60,192 nt of DNA from DASZXJ01 sp035545895 (GTDB taxonomy: Bacteria > Planctomycetota > Phycisphaerae > Tepidisphaerales > Tepidisphaeraceae). The notes below the pieces were generated by a model, which ran no database searches, was not told where the DNA came from, and saw nothing but the letters and a program-made list of their open reading frames with translations. Location of the stretch: positions 1 to 60,192 of the forward strand of contig DASZXJ010000085.1 in assembly GCA_035545895.1 (NCBI GenBank). The letters run 5' to 3'. Shown here piece after piece: positions 17,110 through 25,631 of this stretch. Positions within the stretch are counted from its first letter, which is position 1, and the number at the start of each line of letters is the position of its first letter. A program made the translations under genes and the position numbers.

Positions 17110-18291
17110 TCAGTCCAGAATATCCAGCGTGCTGAAGTGGCCGTTTTCCAGGAATTCCAGGGATGCCCCGCCGCCGGTGCTGACGTGGCTGACTTTGTCG
17201 GACAGGTGCAGTTGTTCGATGGCGGCTGCGCTGTCGCCGCCGCCGATGATCGAGGTGGCGTAGTTCTTTTGAGTCGCGTCCGCGACGGCCTGGGCGATCT
17301 GCCTGGTGCCTTCGGCGAATTGCGGTTTCTCAAACACGCCCATCGGACCATTCCAGAGAATCGTCTTTGCTTTGGCGATTTCGGCTTTGAAGATGTCGCG
17401 CGTCTTCGGGCCGATATCAAAACCGCTCAGCTCGGCAGGGATGTTGCCTTCCACCACTTGCGTTTGGGTTGAATCGAACCCGGCTGCGACGACCGTATCC
17501 ACCGGCAATTTTAATTTCCCGCCCGCCGAGGCGATCAATTCCTTGGCTAGCCCAACCTGGTCCGGCTCGACGAGGCTCTTGCCGATCGTTTTGCCCTGGG
17601 CGAGGAAAAACGTATACGCCATCGCCCCGCCGATCAGGAGCGTATCGCATTTGGGCAGCAGGTTTTTGATGACGAGGATCTTGTCGGAAACCTTGGCGCC
17701 GCCAAGGATCGAAACAAACGGTCGCTGCGGATTGGTGACGGCGTCGCCGAGGAATTTCAGTTCCTTTTGAATGAGGAACCCGATGACGCGCGGCTTGCCC
17801 TGCATCGCCTGCGGCACGCCGAACGTCGAAGCATGTTCGCGGTGAGCCGTACCGAAGGCGTCGTTGATATAGGCATCGCCGAGCTTGGCGAGTTGCTTGG
17901 CGAAATTGGGGTCGTTCTTTTCCTCCTCCTTATGGAAGCGGACATTTTCCAGAAGCAGGACTTCGCCGTCCCTGAGCGAATTCGCCGCGGTTTCAGCCGC
18001 CAGTCCAACGCAATCGTCGGCGAACTTCACCGGCTTGCCGAGAAGCTCGGACAGTCGCGCCTGACATGGCTTGAGCGAATACTTGGCCTCGGGTCCGCCC
18101 TTGGGCCGGCCAAGGTGCGACATGAGGATCAATCGTCCGCCTTGGTCGAGCACAGCCTTGATCGTCGACAACGCCTGCACGATTCGGCGATCATCGGTGA
18201 TCCTGCTTCCGTCCAGCGGAACGTTGAAATCGACCCGCATCAGGACGCGCTTACCCTTGACGTTGATATCCGCAATTGTTTTTGTAGCCAT
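17110..18291 (-). CDS. pgk: Phosphoglycerate kinase
   Basis: 393 residues, standard length. All signatures are present: RVDFNVPLDGSRI at the N-terminus, SHLGRPKGG, GGAKVSDKI, NGPMGVFEKPQFAEGT and the nucleotide-binding GGGDSAAAIEQ and STGGGASLEFLE near the C-terminus. It makes ATP from 1,3-bisphosphoglycerate in glycolysis and runs in reverse in gluconeogenesis. Cytoplasmic. It is a single-gene transcript with a strong terminator downstream. The ATG is at 18289-18291. Confidence 0.97.
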   Translation of the reverse strand: MATKTIADINVKGKRVLMRVDFNVPLDGSRITDDRRIVQALSTIKAVLDQGGRLILMSHLGRPKGGPEAKYSLKPCQARLSELLGKPVKFADDCVGLAAETAANSLRDGEVLLLENVRFHKEEEKNDPNFAKQLAKLGDAYINDAFGTAHREHASTFGVPQAMQGKPRVIGFLIQKELKFLGDAVTNPQRPFVSILGGAKVSDKILVIKNLLPKCDTLLIGGAMAYTFFLAQGKTIGKSLVEPDQVGLAKELIASAGGKLKLPVDTVVAAGFDSTQTQVVEGNIPAELSGFDIGPKTRDIFKAEIAKAKTILWNGPMGVFEKPQFAEGTRQIAQAVADATQKNYATSIIGGGDSAAAIEQLHLSDKVSHVSTGGGASLEFLENGHFSTLDILD

Positions 18292-18466
18292 GCCGCGATG
18301 CTACGGGCGCGACAAGCCAAGTCAAGTTGATGATCGTGAGGGAGTAGTCGGGTTTTAAGATCGGTGGTTTTGCCTATGCCGGAAATTGCATCGCCATTTT
18401 AGCCCCGCCGCTTGCGACGGGTTCGGCCCATTTGACAATTCCCTGCTGCTCCCGAAAACTACGTCC

Positions 18467-18856
18467 ATGAACGCGCAACTGGACAATTTGAAATTCGACT
18501 CCAATGGACTCATTCCCGCCATCATTCAGGATGTGAAGACCCATCAGGTGCTGATGATGGCGTGGATGAACAAGGATTCGCTGGCCAAGACCATTGAAAC
18601 CGCCAAGACGCACTTTTTCAGCCGCAGCCGCAACAAACTGTGGCTCAAAGGCGAAAGCAGCGGACATGAACAACACGTCAAATCGGTTCGCACCGATTGC
18701 GACAAGGATTGCCTCTTGATTGAGGTCGAACAGGTCGGGGCGGCCTGCCACGATGGGTATTACAGTTGTTTCTACAACGAATATGCAGCAAGCGGATCGA
18801 ATTGGAAAACGGTTGGGGACAAAGTGTTTGATCCGCAGGCGGTTTACAAGAAGTAG
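18467..18856 (+). CDS. hisI: Phosphoribosyl-AMP cyclohydrolase
   Basis: 129 residues, a stand-alone HisI without the HisE pyrophosphohydrolase half. The metal sites are clear: the Asp triplet in RTDCDKDCLL (Mg) and the zinc cysteines and histidine in GAACHDGYYSCF. MMAWMNKDSLAKTIET is the family signature near the start. It opens the ring of phosphoribosyl-AMP in histidine synthesis. The ATG at 18467 gives the family length; the frame is open 27 codons upstream through non-conserved sequence. No other his genes are nearby. Confidence 0.95.
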   Translation: MNAQLDNLKFDSNGLIPAIIQDVKTHQVLMMAWMNKDSLAKTIETAKTHFFSRSRNKLWLKGESSGHEQHVKSVRTDCDKDCLLIEVEQVGAACHDGYYSCFYNEYAASGSNWKTVGDKVFDPQAVYKK

Positions 18857-18862
18857 CACCAC

Positions 18863-18920
18863 GCCGCTTGCGGCTTGGCGCGACGACGCGTTGATCCGGC
18901 CGCGCCAAGCCGCAAGCGGC
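18863..18920. repeat. Perfect 20-bp-stem palindrome
   Basis: Arms 18863-18882 (GCCGCTTGCGGCTTGGCGCG) and 18901-18920 are exact reverse complements, around an 18-base loop. It sits 6 bases after the hisI stop and may serve as its transcript end. A related word, CCGCCGCTTGCGACGGG, occurs upstream of hisI near 18405-18421. Confidence 0.8.
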
Positions 18921-18951
18921 ACGATATCCTGAGCGGATTTTCATTTCGTCA

Positions 18952-20130
18952 ATGAAACCCATCGACCGATTGATGTCGCTGCTCGCGATGACGCTGATCG
19001 TACTGATCATCGGCGCGCTCATCATCGTCAATAGAGGACTCGCCAATGTCGCCGGTCAGGAGCCCAGCTTTGAACAATCCGTTTTCCGGGTCATCAATGC
19101 GGTGACACTCACTGGCTTTGAGACACCGGTCAATATCAATGAATATAAGCCGCTCGGGCAAGCCACCGTATTCATCCTCATGGTCGGCGGGTCGCTGATT
19201 ACATTGCTTGTCGGCAGCCTCGCGCTGAAGCGCGGATTGCAATTGCCTCAAAGCGATGGGCAGATCATCCAGATTACGATTCTCACTTACCTGACTTTCG
19301 GGCTGATCGGCGCCACCGTGCTGGTCGGGCCGCAACTCAAGTTGTTTCCGGCATTTTTCCAATCCGCCAGCGCGTTTGGCAATTGCGGGCTGGTATTAGG
19401 TCCCCAGCCGCAGGCAGGCGATTGGAAAACGCAGGTCGTGCTCCTGCCGCTGGCATTCATTGGAGGACTGGGGATTCCAGTGCTGATGGATATCGGTGCA
19501 TGCGTCAATCGGCAGCATCACCTACGGGATCAGACGCGAGTGATTCTGTCAGTTTCGGCGCTGCTGTATGTGGTCGGCGTGGGGTCGATCTTTCTCATCG
19601 AAAAAACCAGTGGCAACGATTCGATGCAATCATTGATCAACGCATCGACGGAATCCCTTAATAGCCGCACATTGGGGTTGCCGCTGGGGGCACTGAATTC
19701 GCTGATGCCTGCATCAAAGTGGATCATTCTCGTGCTGATGTTCGTCGGCGGCAGCCCCGGAGGAACGGCTGCGGGGTTAAAGACAACCACCGTCGCGGTA
19801 TTGGTTCGCGATATCATTCGATCGGTTAAAGGGCAGGTTGTTGGCCGGGCATTTGGACTGGCGGCCGGGTGGTTGCTCGTTTACCTCGCCGCTATTGTGC
19901 TGACCACCATTGCGCTCCTATTCATTCAACCCCAGGCGCCCGGCGAGCAAATGCTTTGGCTGACGATCAGCGCGCTGTCCAATGTTGGCGAATCGCACGC
20001 CCCCGTCGTTTTGAGCGAAGGTTGTTTGTTTGTCCTGTCGGGCGCAATGCTGTTTGGACGAGTTGTCCCGCTAATTTTTCTCTGGAAGATGGCTCGTTCG
20101 GACAAACCTGAATCATTGATGATACGATAA
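18952..20130 (+). CDS. Trk/Ktr-type potassium transporter membrane subunit
   Basis: 392 residues, a little short for KtrB/TrkH. Four M1-P-M2 repeats are recognisable from their filter glycines: VTLTGFETP, SAFGNCGLVLG, LNSRTLGLPLG and SALSNVGESHAP. The family motif GGSPGGTAAGLKTTT lies in the third repeat region. It would take up K+ (or Na+) across the inner membrane. The usual cytoplasmic KtrA/TrkA gating subunit is not adjacent. The gene starts 31 bases after the palindrome that follows hisI. Confidence 0.85.
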   Translation: MKPIDRLMSLLAMTLIVLIIGALIIVNRGLANVAGQEPSFEQSVFRVINAVTLTGFETPVNINEYKPLGQATVFILMVGGSLITLLVGSLALKRGLQLPQSDGQIIQITILTYLTFGLIGATVLVGPQLKLFPAFFQSASAFGNCGLVLGPQPQAGDWKTQVVLLPLAFIGGLGIPVLMDIGACVNRQHHLRDQTRVILSVSALLYVVGVGSIFLIEKTSGNDSMQSLINASTESLNSRTLGLPLGALNSLMPASKWIILVLMFVGGSPGGTAAGLKTTTVAVLVRDIIRSVKGQVVGRAFGLAAGWLLVYLAAIVLTTIALLFIQPQAPGEQMLWLTISALSNVGESHAPVVLSEGCLFVLSGAMLFGRVVPLIFLWKMARSDKPESLMIR

Positions 20131-20151
20131 CGATCACAACCGGAGGTTCAT

Positions 20152-20769
20152 ATGGCTGCCAAGCGAATTCTCATGCTCGTCGGCGATTATGTTGAAGATT
20201 ACGAGGTAATGGTTCCGTTCCAGTCGCTGCTTGTGGTCGGCCATACCGTTCACGCGGTGTGTCCCGGCAAAAAGGCGGGAGAAAAAGTTCGCACAGCCAT
20301 TCATGATTTTGAGGGCGACCAAACCTACTCCGAAAAACCCGGCCACGACTTCGCACTCAACGCAACATTCGATGAAGTGCGACCTGAATCGTATGATGCA
20401 CTGGTCCTTCCCGGCGGACGCGCACCGGAATATATCCGTCTGAATCCTCGCGTATTGGAAATCGTCCGGTATTTTTTCGAGACCAAAAAACCGGTCGCCG
20501 CCATCTGTCATGCATTGCAAATCCTGACCGCAGCAGGCGTGCTCAAGGGAAGAAGTTGCACCGCCTATCCAGCCGTCGGTCCCGATGTCACCGCGTGCGG
20601 CGGCAAATTCCAGGAAGTGCCCATCGATAAAGCGTATGTCGACGGCAATCTCGTCAGTGCCCCCGCCTGGCCGGCACACCCGGATTGGCTGGCGAAATTC
20701 CTCAAGGTGCTCGGAACCAGGATTGACTTGTGGCGCAATTCAAAGGCAATTGAGTGCCCGAACCACTAA
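20152..20769 (+). CDS. DJ-1/PfpI family protein
   Basis: 205 residues. The class I glutamine-amidotransferase-like fold carries the expected residues: E15 in GDYVEDYEV, and the nucleophile-elbow cysteine C119 followed by H120 in AAICHALQIL. VLPGGRAPEYIR is the family loop. Members act as proteases, deglycases or stress chaperones; the activity here cannot be told. The ATG follows the good site CGGAGGTTCAT, 21 bases after the transporter stop, so co-transcription is likely. Confidence 0.88.
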   Translation: MAAKRILMLVGDYVEDYEVMVPFQSLLVVGHTVHAVCPGKKAGEKVRTAIHDFEGDQTYSEKPGHDFALNATFDEVRPESYDALVLPGGRAPEYIRLNPRVLEIVRYFFETKKPVAAICHALQILTAAGVLKGRSCTAYPAVGPDVTACGGKFQEVPIDKAYVDGNLVSAPAWPAHPDWLAKFLKVLGTRIDLWRNSKAIECPNH

Positions 20770-21089
20770 CCAATAAATGCCCTTCGGTTCTTTCTTACGC
20801 GCCCGCGCCACAAACAAGTTCGCCCTATGCGATCACGGCTCTTTGCATTTCCATCGCAATTACGTTGTGCGTTGCACTCAATATCTTTTTGAACAGGCAG
20901 GGTTTCGAGATCGATGACCTAATCGATGGCAACAAACAAGAGCGCATTGGTTATGTCGCGTCCATCTTGTGCATGATCTTGACTTGGGCTGCCTATCGCC
21001 AAAAACAACATAAACGCGAACTTTCACATATCGCGCTCGGAGTCAGCATCCTGGCTTTTTTCGTTTCAGGATTACTGCATCACCTCTGA
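20754..21089 (+). CDS. Small membrane protein, hypothetical
   Basis: 111 residues from a GTG at 20754 that overlaps the end of the DJ-1/PfpI gene by 16 bases. Three hydrophobic segments are seen (ITALCISIAITLCVALNIFL, IGYVASILCMILTWAAY and IALGVSILAFFVSGLL). No family is recognised. It is followed by a bidirectional terminator, which supports a real gene ending here. The start is uncertain. Confidence 0.5.
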   Translation: MPEPLTNKCPSVLSYAPAPQTSSPYAITALCISIAITLCVALNIFLNRQGFEIDDLIDGNKQERIGYVASILCMILTWAAYRQKQHKRELSHIALGVSILAFFVSGLLHHL

Positions 21090-21107
21090 CGATTAAGCTT
21101 CGACAAA

Positions 21108-21143
21108 ACAAAAAAGCCCGCGGCTTGACCGTGGGCTCTTTTG
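21108..21143. terminator. Bidirectional terminator between convergent genes
   Basis: Arms GCCCGCGG (21116-21123) and CCGTGGGC (21129-21136) pair with one G-U pair. The plus strand continues TCTTTTG; the minus strand continues TTTTTTGTTTTG. It serves the plus-strand gene ending at 21089 and the minus-strand gene ending at 21164. Confidence 0.8.
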
Positions 21144-21163
21144 AAATATCTAAGAGTTAAAAG

Positions 21164-21601
21164 TTATTCGCGTTCATCAAGCGTGGCGATCGGCTGTCTG
21201 CCGCCAAAGCCGGCATCCATTTCGTGCCAGTATCCGATCGATGCTTCACCGAGCTTCCAGCAGAGACATACATCGCGTCCCTGGTGACGGCCGATGAAGT
21301 CGGTCAGACCCATCTGGAAGTCCTTCATTTCACAGCCGACGTTGGAAAGTTCTTCGAGCAACTGGTTGAGTCTTTCGATCGACCTTTCAACCGCTCGTTC
21401 GGCTTCTGTTCGGATTTTTGAATTAGGGCTGACTTGCTGCAACTGTTCCTGCTGGACGGTTACCGCTTTATGACACTGCACAATGTCTGTGACAATGCGT
21501 TTAACCAAAGGTAGGGTACGATTCGCCTGTTCAAGAGTGAACCGTCGTTTTGGCCGGGACGGAGTAACCCGTGGCGGCGTAAAAAACTGAGGAGCGGCCA
21601 T
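21164..21601 (-). CDS. DUF2203 family protein
   Basis: 145 residues. The family pattern is clear: RFTLEQANRTLPLVKRIV at the N-terminus, a central helical hairpin, then GLTDFIGRHQGRDVCLCW, IGYWHEMDAGF and GRQPI at the end. The proteins are small, cytoplasmic and mostly helical; no function has been established that I know of. The ATG lies at 21599-21601. It is transcribed divergently from the citrate synthase gene, with 267 bases between them that hold the promoters and no further gene. Confidence 0.85.
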   Translation of the reverse strand: MAAPQFFTPPRVTPSRPKRRFTLEQANRTLPLVKRIVTDIVQCHKAVTVQQEQLQQVSPNSKIRTEAERAVERSIERLNQLLEELSNVGCEMKDFQMGLTDFIGRHQGRDVCLCWKLGEASIGYWHEMDAGFGGRQPIATLDERE

Positions 21602-21868
21602 TTGTACTATGCCTTTCCAGCAGCCCGATGTCCTTTCGGGTCGCCATACATGGTGCGAGTCGCCAGCTGCGGTCCCACATCACTATTCTGCCTCATGGGG
21701 CGGTTCTGTCAATTGCCCACAGCACGACTTATCGGCAAATCATAGCGCACAACCATAAGAAGGGAAAGTTGCGCCTATCGATGTGGGTACTTCACCTCAT
21801 TTACGGGTCCAACCATGCTCGTTTTCCAGCCCGTTGAACTTCCAGCCGTTTTCCCCGAAGATGCGACC

Positions 21869-23161
21869 ATGGCGCGAAAAGCAACTCTCACCTTTGAAGG
21901 CAAGTCCGTCGAGCTTAACGTCGTTGAAGGCAGCGAAGGAGAATTGGGTATTGACATTACCCAACTCCGCAACCAGACCGGCTTGATCACCCTGGATCAG
22001 GGCTTTTCCAGCACCGGCGCGTGCGAAAGCGCCATCACCTTCATTGATGGCGAAACGGGCATTCTCCGATATCGCGGCATTCCAATCGAACAGCTTGCGG
22101 AGAAATCCAATTTCATCGAATCCGCATTCCTGCTCATTTTCGGACATCTGCCCAGCGCCGACGAGGATCACCGGTTCCGGGAAAGACTGACCAACAACGC
22201 GCATCTTCATGAAGGGTTCCGACATCACTTTGCGGGCTTCCCGGTCGATGCGCCGCCCATGGCGGTTCTTTCTGCAATGACCAATACGCTAGCGTGCTTT
22301 CATCCGCGATTCATAAAGATCGAAGGCGCCGAAGCGTTCGAAGAAGTCGCAGCCCGCATCATCAGCAAGGTGCGGACCATCGCGGCATACAGCTATCGCG
22401 TATCGCGCGGGCTGCCTCTGGTTTATCCGGATCCCAAGCTCAAATATGTCGAGAACTTTCTACACATGATGTTCTCGCAGCCCTATCAGCAGTACGTCGC
22501 CGATCCCGAAGTCGCCAAAGCGCTGGACCTGATATTCCTGCTCCATGCCGACCATGAACAGAATTGCTCGACTTCGACCGTGCGCATGGTGGGTTCGAGC
22601 AAGGCCAATTTGTTTGCCTCGGTTTCCGCGGGTATTGGCGCGCTGTGGGGCCCGTTACATGGCGGCGCCAATGTGGCCGTGCTGGAGATGCTCGAAGAAA
22701 TCCATAAAGGACGCGTTACGCCTGAGGAATATTTGCGTCTCGCCAAGGACAAAACCAGCGGCGTTCGCCTGATGGGTTTCGGCCATCGTGTTTACAAAAA
22801 TTTCGACCCGCGTGCCAAGATTCTCAAGACCGCCTGCGACAAGGTCCTCGCCAAAATCGGCGACAACAACGACCCATTGCTCAATATCGCCTTTAAGCTG
22901 GAGGAACTGGCGCTGAAGGACAGCTACTTTGTCGACCGCAAGCTTTATCCCAATGTCGATTTCTATAGTGGCATCATCATGAAGGCGATCGGCATTCCGG
23001 TGAACATGTTCACGGTGCTTTTTGCCATTGGTCGCATGCCCGGATGGATCGCGCAGTGGAAGGAACAGGCGGACGAATCGGAATCCCGCATCGCGCGGCC
23101 GCGCCAGATTTATACGGGCCCGAACAAGACCGATTACACCCCTACCTCCAAGCGCGGATAA
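21869..23161 (+). CDS. gltA: Citrate synthase
   Basis: 430 residues from the ATG at 21869, the length of hexameric type II citrate synthases; the frame is open 18 codons further but family members begin near here (MARKATLTFEGKSVELNV). Catalytic regions are present: LLHADHEQNCSTST, WGPLHGGANVAVL with the first active-site His, GFGHRVYKNFDPRA with the second, and NVDFYSGI with the Asp. It condenses oxaloacetate and acetyl-CoA in the TCA cycle. The N-terminal extension before LITLDQGF suggests the NADH-responsive class. Transcribed alone. Confidence 0.95.
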   Translation: MARKATLTFEGKSVELNVVEGSEGELGIDITQLRNQTGLITLDQGFSSTGACESAITFIDGETGILRYRGIPIEQLAEKSNFIESAFLLIFGHLPSADEDHRFRERLTNNAHLHEGFRHHFAGFPVDAPPMAVLSAMTNTLACFHPRFIKIEGAEAFEEVAARIISKVRTIAAYSYRVSRGLPLVYPDPKLKYVENFLHMMFSQPYQQYVADPEVAKALDLIFLLHADHEQNCSTSTVRMVGSSKANLFASVSAGIGALWGPLHGGANVAVLEMLEEIHKGRVTPEEYLRLAKDKTSGVRLMGFGHRVYKNFDPRAKILKTACDKVLAKIGDNNDPLLNIAFKLEELALKDSYFVDRKLYPNVDFYSGIIMKAIGIPVNMFTVLFAIGRMPGWIAQWKEQADESESRIARPRQIYTGPNKTDYTPTSKRG

Positions 23162-23310
23162 CAATTCCTGGCGGTAACCGCAACGTTACTTGCCCTGCAT
23201 TGCGATTGCGCCGTTGTTCTGTACGGCATATTTCCCCGATGGGTTATGGGATATTGGTTTATCGATCATTCCAATTGAAATAACCAAGCCTCGCGACGAT
23301 TTGGCAAGCA

Positions 23311-24084
23311 TCATCCAAACCCCTCCTCAATTCGACCGAGCAGGCGAAGCAATCCATCGAGGATCGTGAGCGGATGTGGAGGACAACCGGGGATATATAG
23401 ATCGACGGGAACGATCGCAGCGGCCCCGTTGTGGACTTCGGGATGCCCAATATACGGGCCGCCTGAAATTGCGCAGGCACCCACCGCGATAACGATCTTT
23501 GGCTCAGCAACAGCGTCGTAAGTTTTCTTTAGTGCAAGCCTCATGTTTTCGGAGACGGCGCCGGTGACGAGCAGGCCGTCTGCATGGCGCGGTGAAGCGA
23601 CAAACTGAATCCCGAACCGGCTCAGGTCCCAGCCAACGGTGTTGAGTACGTTAACGTCCGACTCGCAGGCGTTGCATCCGCCGGCACTGACTTGTCTGAG
23701 CTTGAGCGACCGCCCGAAGAGCTTCATGAGCTTCGCGTCCAGGGCATTGGCGAGTCTGTATTCATGTTCGGGATCGACAATCAAGTCATCCCGTTGTCGA
23801 ACGGCCAAGCGATACTCGCGCGTGTACCGGATCGCCTCTTCGGGGCAGGCGTTGACGCAATCCGTGCAGAACAGACAACGCCCCAGATCGATTCGAGGTT
23901 TATCGGTGATGGTGATGGCTTGGGTTGGGCATGCATCAGCGCAACGCTTGCAGCCATCGGGACATTTCGATGCATCGATCATCGGGCGCCCGCGAAGACG
24001 CTCGGAAACCGGCGGAGCCGGCGCATCGGGATATTCCATCGTTCGATGGCCTTGCCGTAGTCGTTCTAGGAGAATCTGGAACAT
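23311..24084 (-). CDS. Ferredoxin-NuoB-like fusion subunit of an Ehr/hydrogenase-4-like complex
   Basis: 257 residues joining two modules. Residues 38-85 hold two [4Fe-4S] motifs (C41, C45, C48, C52 and C70, C73, C76, C80). Residues 130-257 are NuoB/HyfI-like, with proximal-cluster ligands C137 and C140 (GGCNACES), C204 (GACAISGG) and C234 (PGCPPHP). In hydrogenase-4 these are separate proteins (HyfH and HyfI). It should carry electrons from a soluble donor to the catalytic subunit at the inner face of the membrane. The ATG at 24082-24084 follows AAAGGA. Last gene of the six-gene operon, 11 bases after its neighbour. Confidence 0.85.
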   Translation of the reverse strand: MFQILLERLRQGHRTMEYPDAPAPPVSERLRGRPMIDASKCPDGCKRCADACPTQAITITDKPRIDLGRCLFCTDCVNACPEEAIRYTREYRLAVRQRDDLIVDPEHEYRLANALDAKLMKLFGRSLKLRQVSAGGCNACESDVNVLNTVGWDLSRFGIQFVASPRHADGLLVTGAVSENMRLALKKTYDAVAEPKIVIAVGACAISGGPYIGHPEVHNGAAAIVPVDLYIPGCPPHPLTILDGLLRLLGRIEEGFG

Positions 24085-24095
24085 GGAATCGTCCT

Positions 24096-25631
24096 TTACA
24101 GATCGTGACCGCAATAGGAGAGATTGAAGCTCTTATTGCACAGCGGAAAATCCGAAATCTGCTGGTTCCGCAGCGCGTAAGCCAGACCCGGCCAATTGTG
24201 AAAAGAGGGATCAACAACCTTGTATCGCTCGAATCGGCCGTTGGAATCGGTCAGGGCAACGTGACAGATTTCGCCGCGCCATCCCTCGGTCAATGCCACC
24301 GCAATGTGGTTTGCAGCCAAGTTCTTTATCTCTGTGCGAACCGAACCCAGCGGCAAGGCGCGGAATTGTTCGCGAAGAAAATCGATCGATTGTTGGATTT
24401 CCAACCAACGTATATACGCGCGGGCAAAGACATCGCCGCTTTCGACGGTGGAGACCGGGATGTGCGCGAATCGGAAAATTCCAAAAGGCTGGTCGTTACG
24501 GACATCCCGATGCAACCCAGATGCGCGGGCAGCCGGACCCACCAGTCCCAAATCTCTAGCGATTTCCAAGGACACGGAGCCGGCGTCTTCGAATCGCGCC
24601 ATTACCGACGGCGAATCCCAGAGAAGATTGATCGCGCCGGTGCAGTCCTTCTCGGCATCGTCAAGTCGCTTGAGCAAGTCGGTGACCATTGATGCATCAA
24701 CGTCGAATCCCACCCCTCCGGGCCGAATCAGACCGCGACCGAAGCGACTGCCGCACAGTGTTGCGGTCATGTTCAGGAAATCACCTCGAAGTCGTCCGCA
24801 ATATGAAGCAGTCGGAAGAAAACCGACATCGCCTGCCAGCGCGCCGAGATCGCCGACATGATTCGCCAATCGTTCCAGTTCCAGCGCAATGCCGCGCAGC
24901 GTCTGCGCGCGGGGTGTTTTCTGGCACTTGGCGAGCGCTTCCAGTACCTGGCAGTAAGCGATGGCGTGACCGACCGTGGTGTCGCCCGCCAATGTCTCTG
25001 CGAAATGAATCGATCTCAAAGTTGGTCCGCCGATCATCGCGCGCTCCACTCCGCGATGCTGGTAGCCAAGAGATATTTCCAGGTGAAACACGTGCTCGCC
25101 ATGACATTGGAATCGGAAATGCCCCGGCTCGATGACGCCCGCATGAACCGGGCCGACCGCGACCTCATGGATTTCAGCCCCTTCAACTTGAAAGAAGTCA
25201 GTCATTCCGATTAACGGTCGGGGACCTGCACGAGTTTCGCGCAGCGGTGGTTGAAAGCGGACCGGTTTCAACCAGGGATGACCTTCCGCCTCGAGACCAA
25301 ACTGCTCGGCCAGTTCACGTTCGAACAGATGTACTTGCGGGCATTTTGGTGTGAGCGATGTGAAACGGTCACCAACAATTTGGGTCTTACCGATTCGAAG
25401 TCGCGACTGTTGATCGTCGGCAAGAATGACGTACACATGCACGATGGATGGATCGGCATCGGCGGTTCCGAAAAGAGCCGCGACCCGATAGTCGCGATCA
25501 ACGCCATCCAAAATAGCCTGCTGAAATTCTTCGCAAGACAATTCAGGCAGCGCATTGCGCTTGATCGCCCGTCCATTGGCGAGCACCACCAACCGGTCCG
25601 CGGGCGAGGATAAGAATGTTGGTGAACTCAT
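24096..25631 (-). CDS. NuoC/NuoD (HyfG/HycE)-like large subunit lacking NiFe ligands
   Basis: 511 residues. The N-terminal third is NuoC-like (FERELAEQFGLEAEGHP); the rest is NuoD/hydrogenase large-subunit-like (HLEISLGYQHRGVERAM, then LERLANHVGDL). Where NiFe enzymes carry the CGxC motif, this protein has LAGDTTVGHAIAYC (about 214-227). At the C-terminus, where DPCxxC is expected, it reads KSFNLSYCGHDL. The four metal cysteines are therefore missing, so it cannot bind a NiFe centre as known. This matches the energy-converting hydrogenase-related (Ehr) group, whose reaction is unknown. It overlaps the next upstream gene by 4 bases (ATGA). Confidence 0.85.
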   Translation of the reverse strand: MSSPTFLSSPADRLVVLANGRAIKRNALPELSCEEFQQAILDGVDRDYRVAALFGTADADPSIVHVYVILADDQQSRLRIGKTQIVGDRFTSLTPKCPQVHLFERELAEQFGLEAEGHPWLKPVRFQPPLRETRAGPRPLIGMTDFFQVEGAEIHEVAVGPVHAGVIEPGHFRFQCHGEHVFHLEISLGYQHRGVERAMIGGPTLRSIHFAETLAGDTTVGHAIAYCQVLEALAKCQKTPRAQTLRGIALELERLANHVGDLGALAGDVGFLPTASYCGRLRGDFLNMTATLCGSRFGRGLIRPGGVGFDVDASMVTDLLKRLDDAEKDCTGAINLLWDSPSVMARFEDAGSVSLEIARDLGLVGPAARASGLHRDVRNDQPFGIFRFAHIPVSTVESGDVFARAYIRWLEIQQSIDFLREQFRALPLGSVRTEIKNLAANHIAVALTEGWRGEICHVALTDSNGRFERYKVVDPSFHNWPGLAYALRNQQISDFPLCNKSFNLSYCGHDL

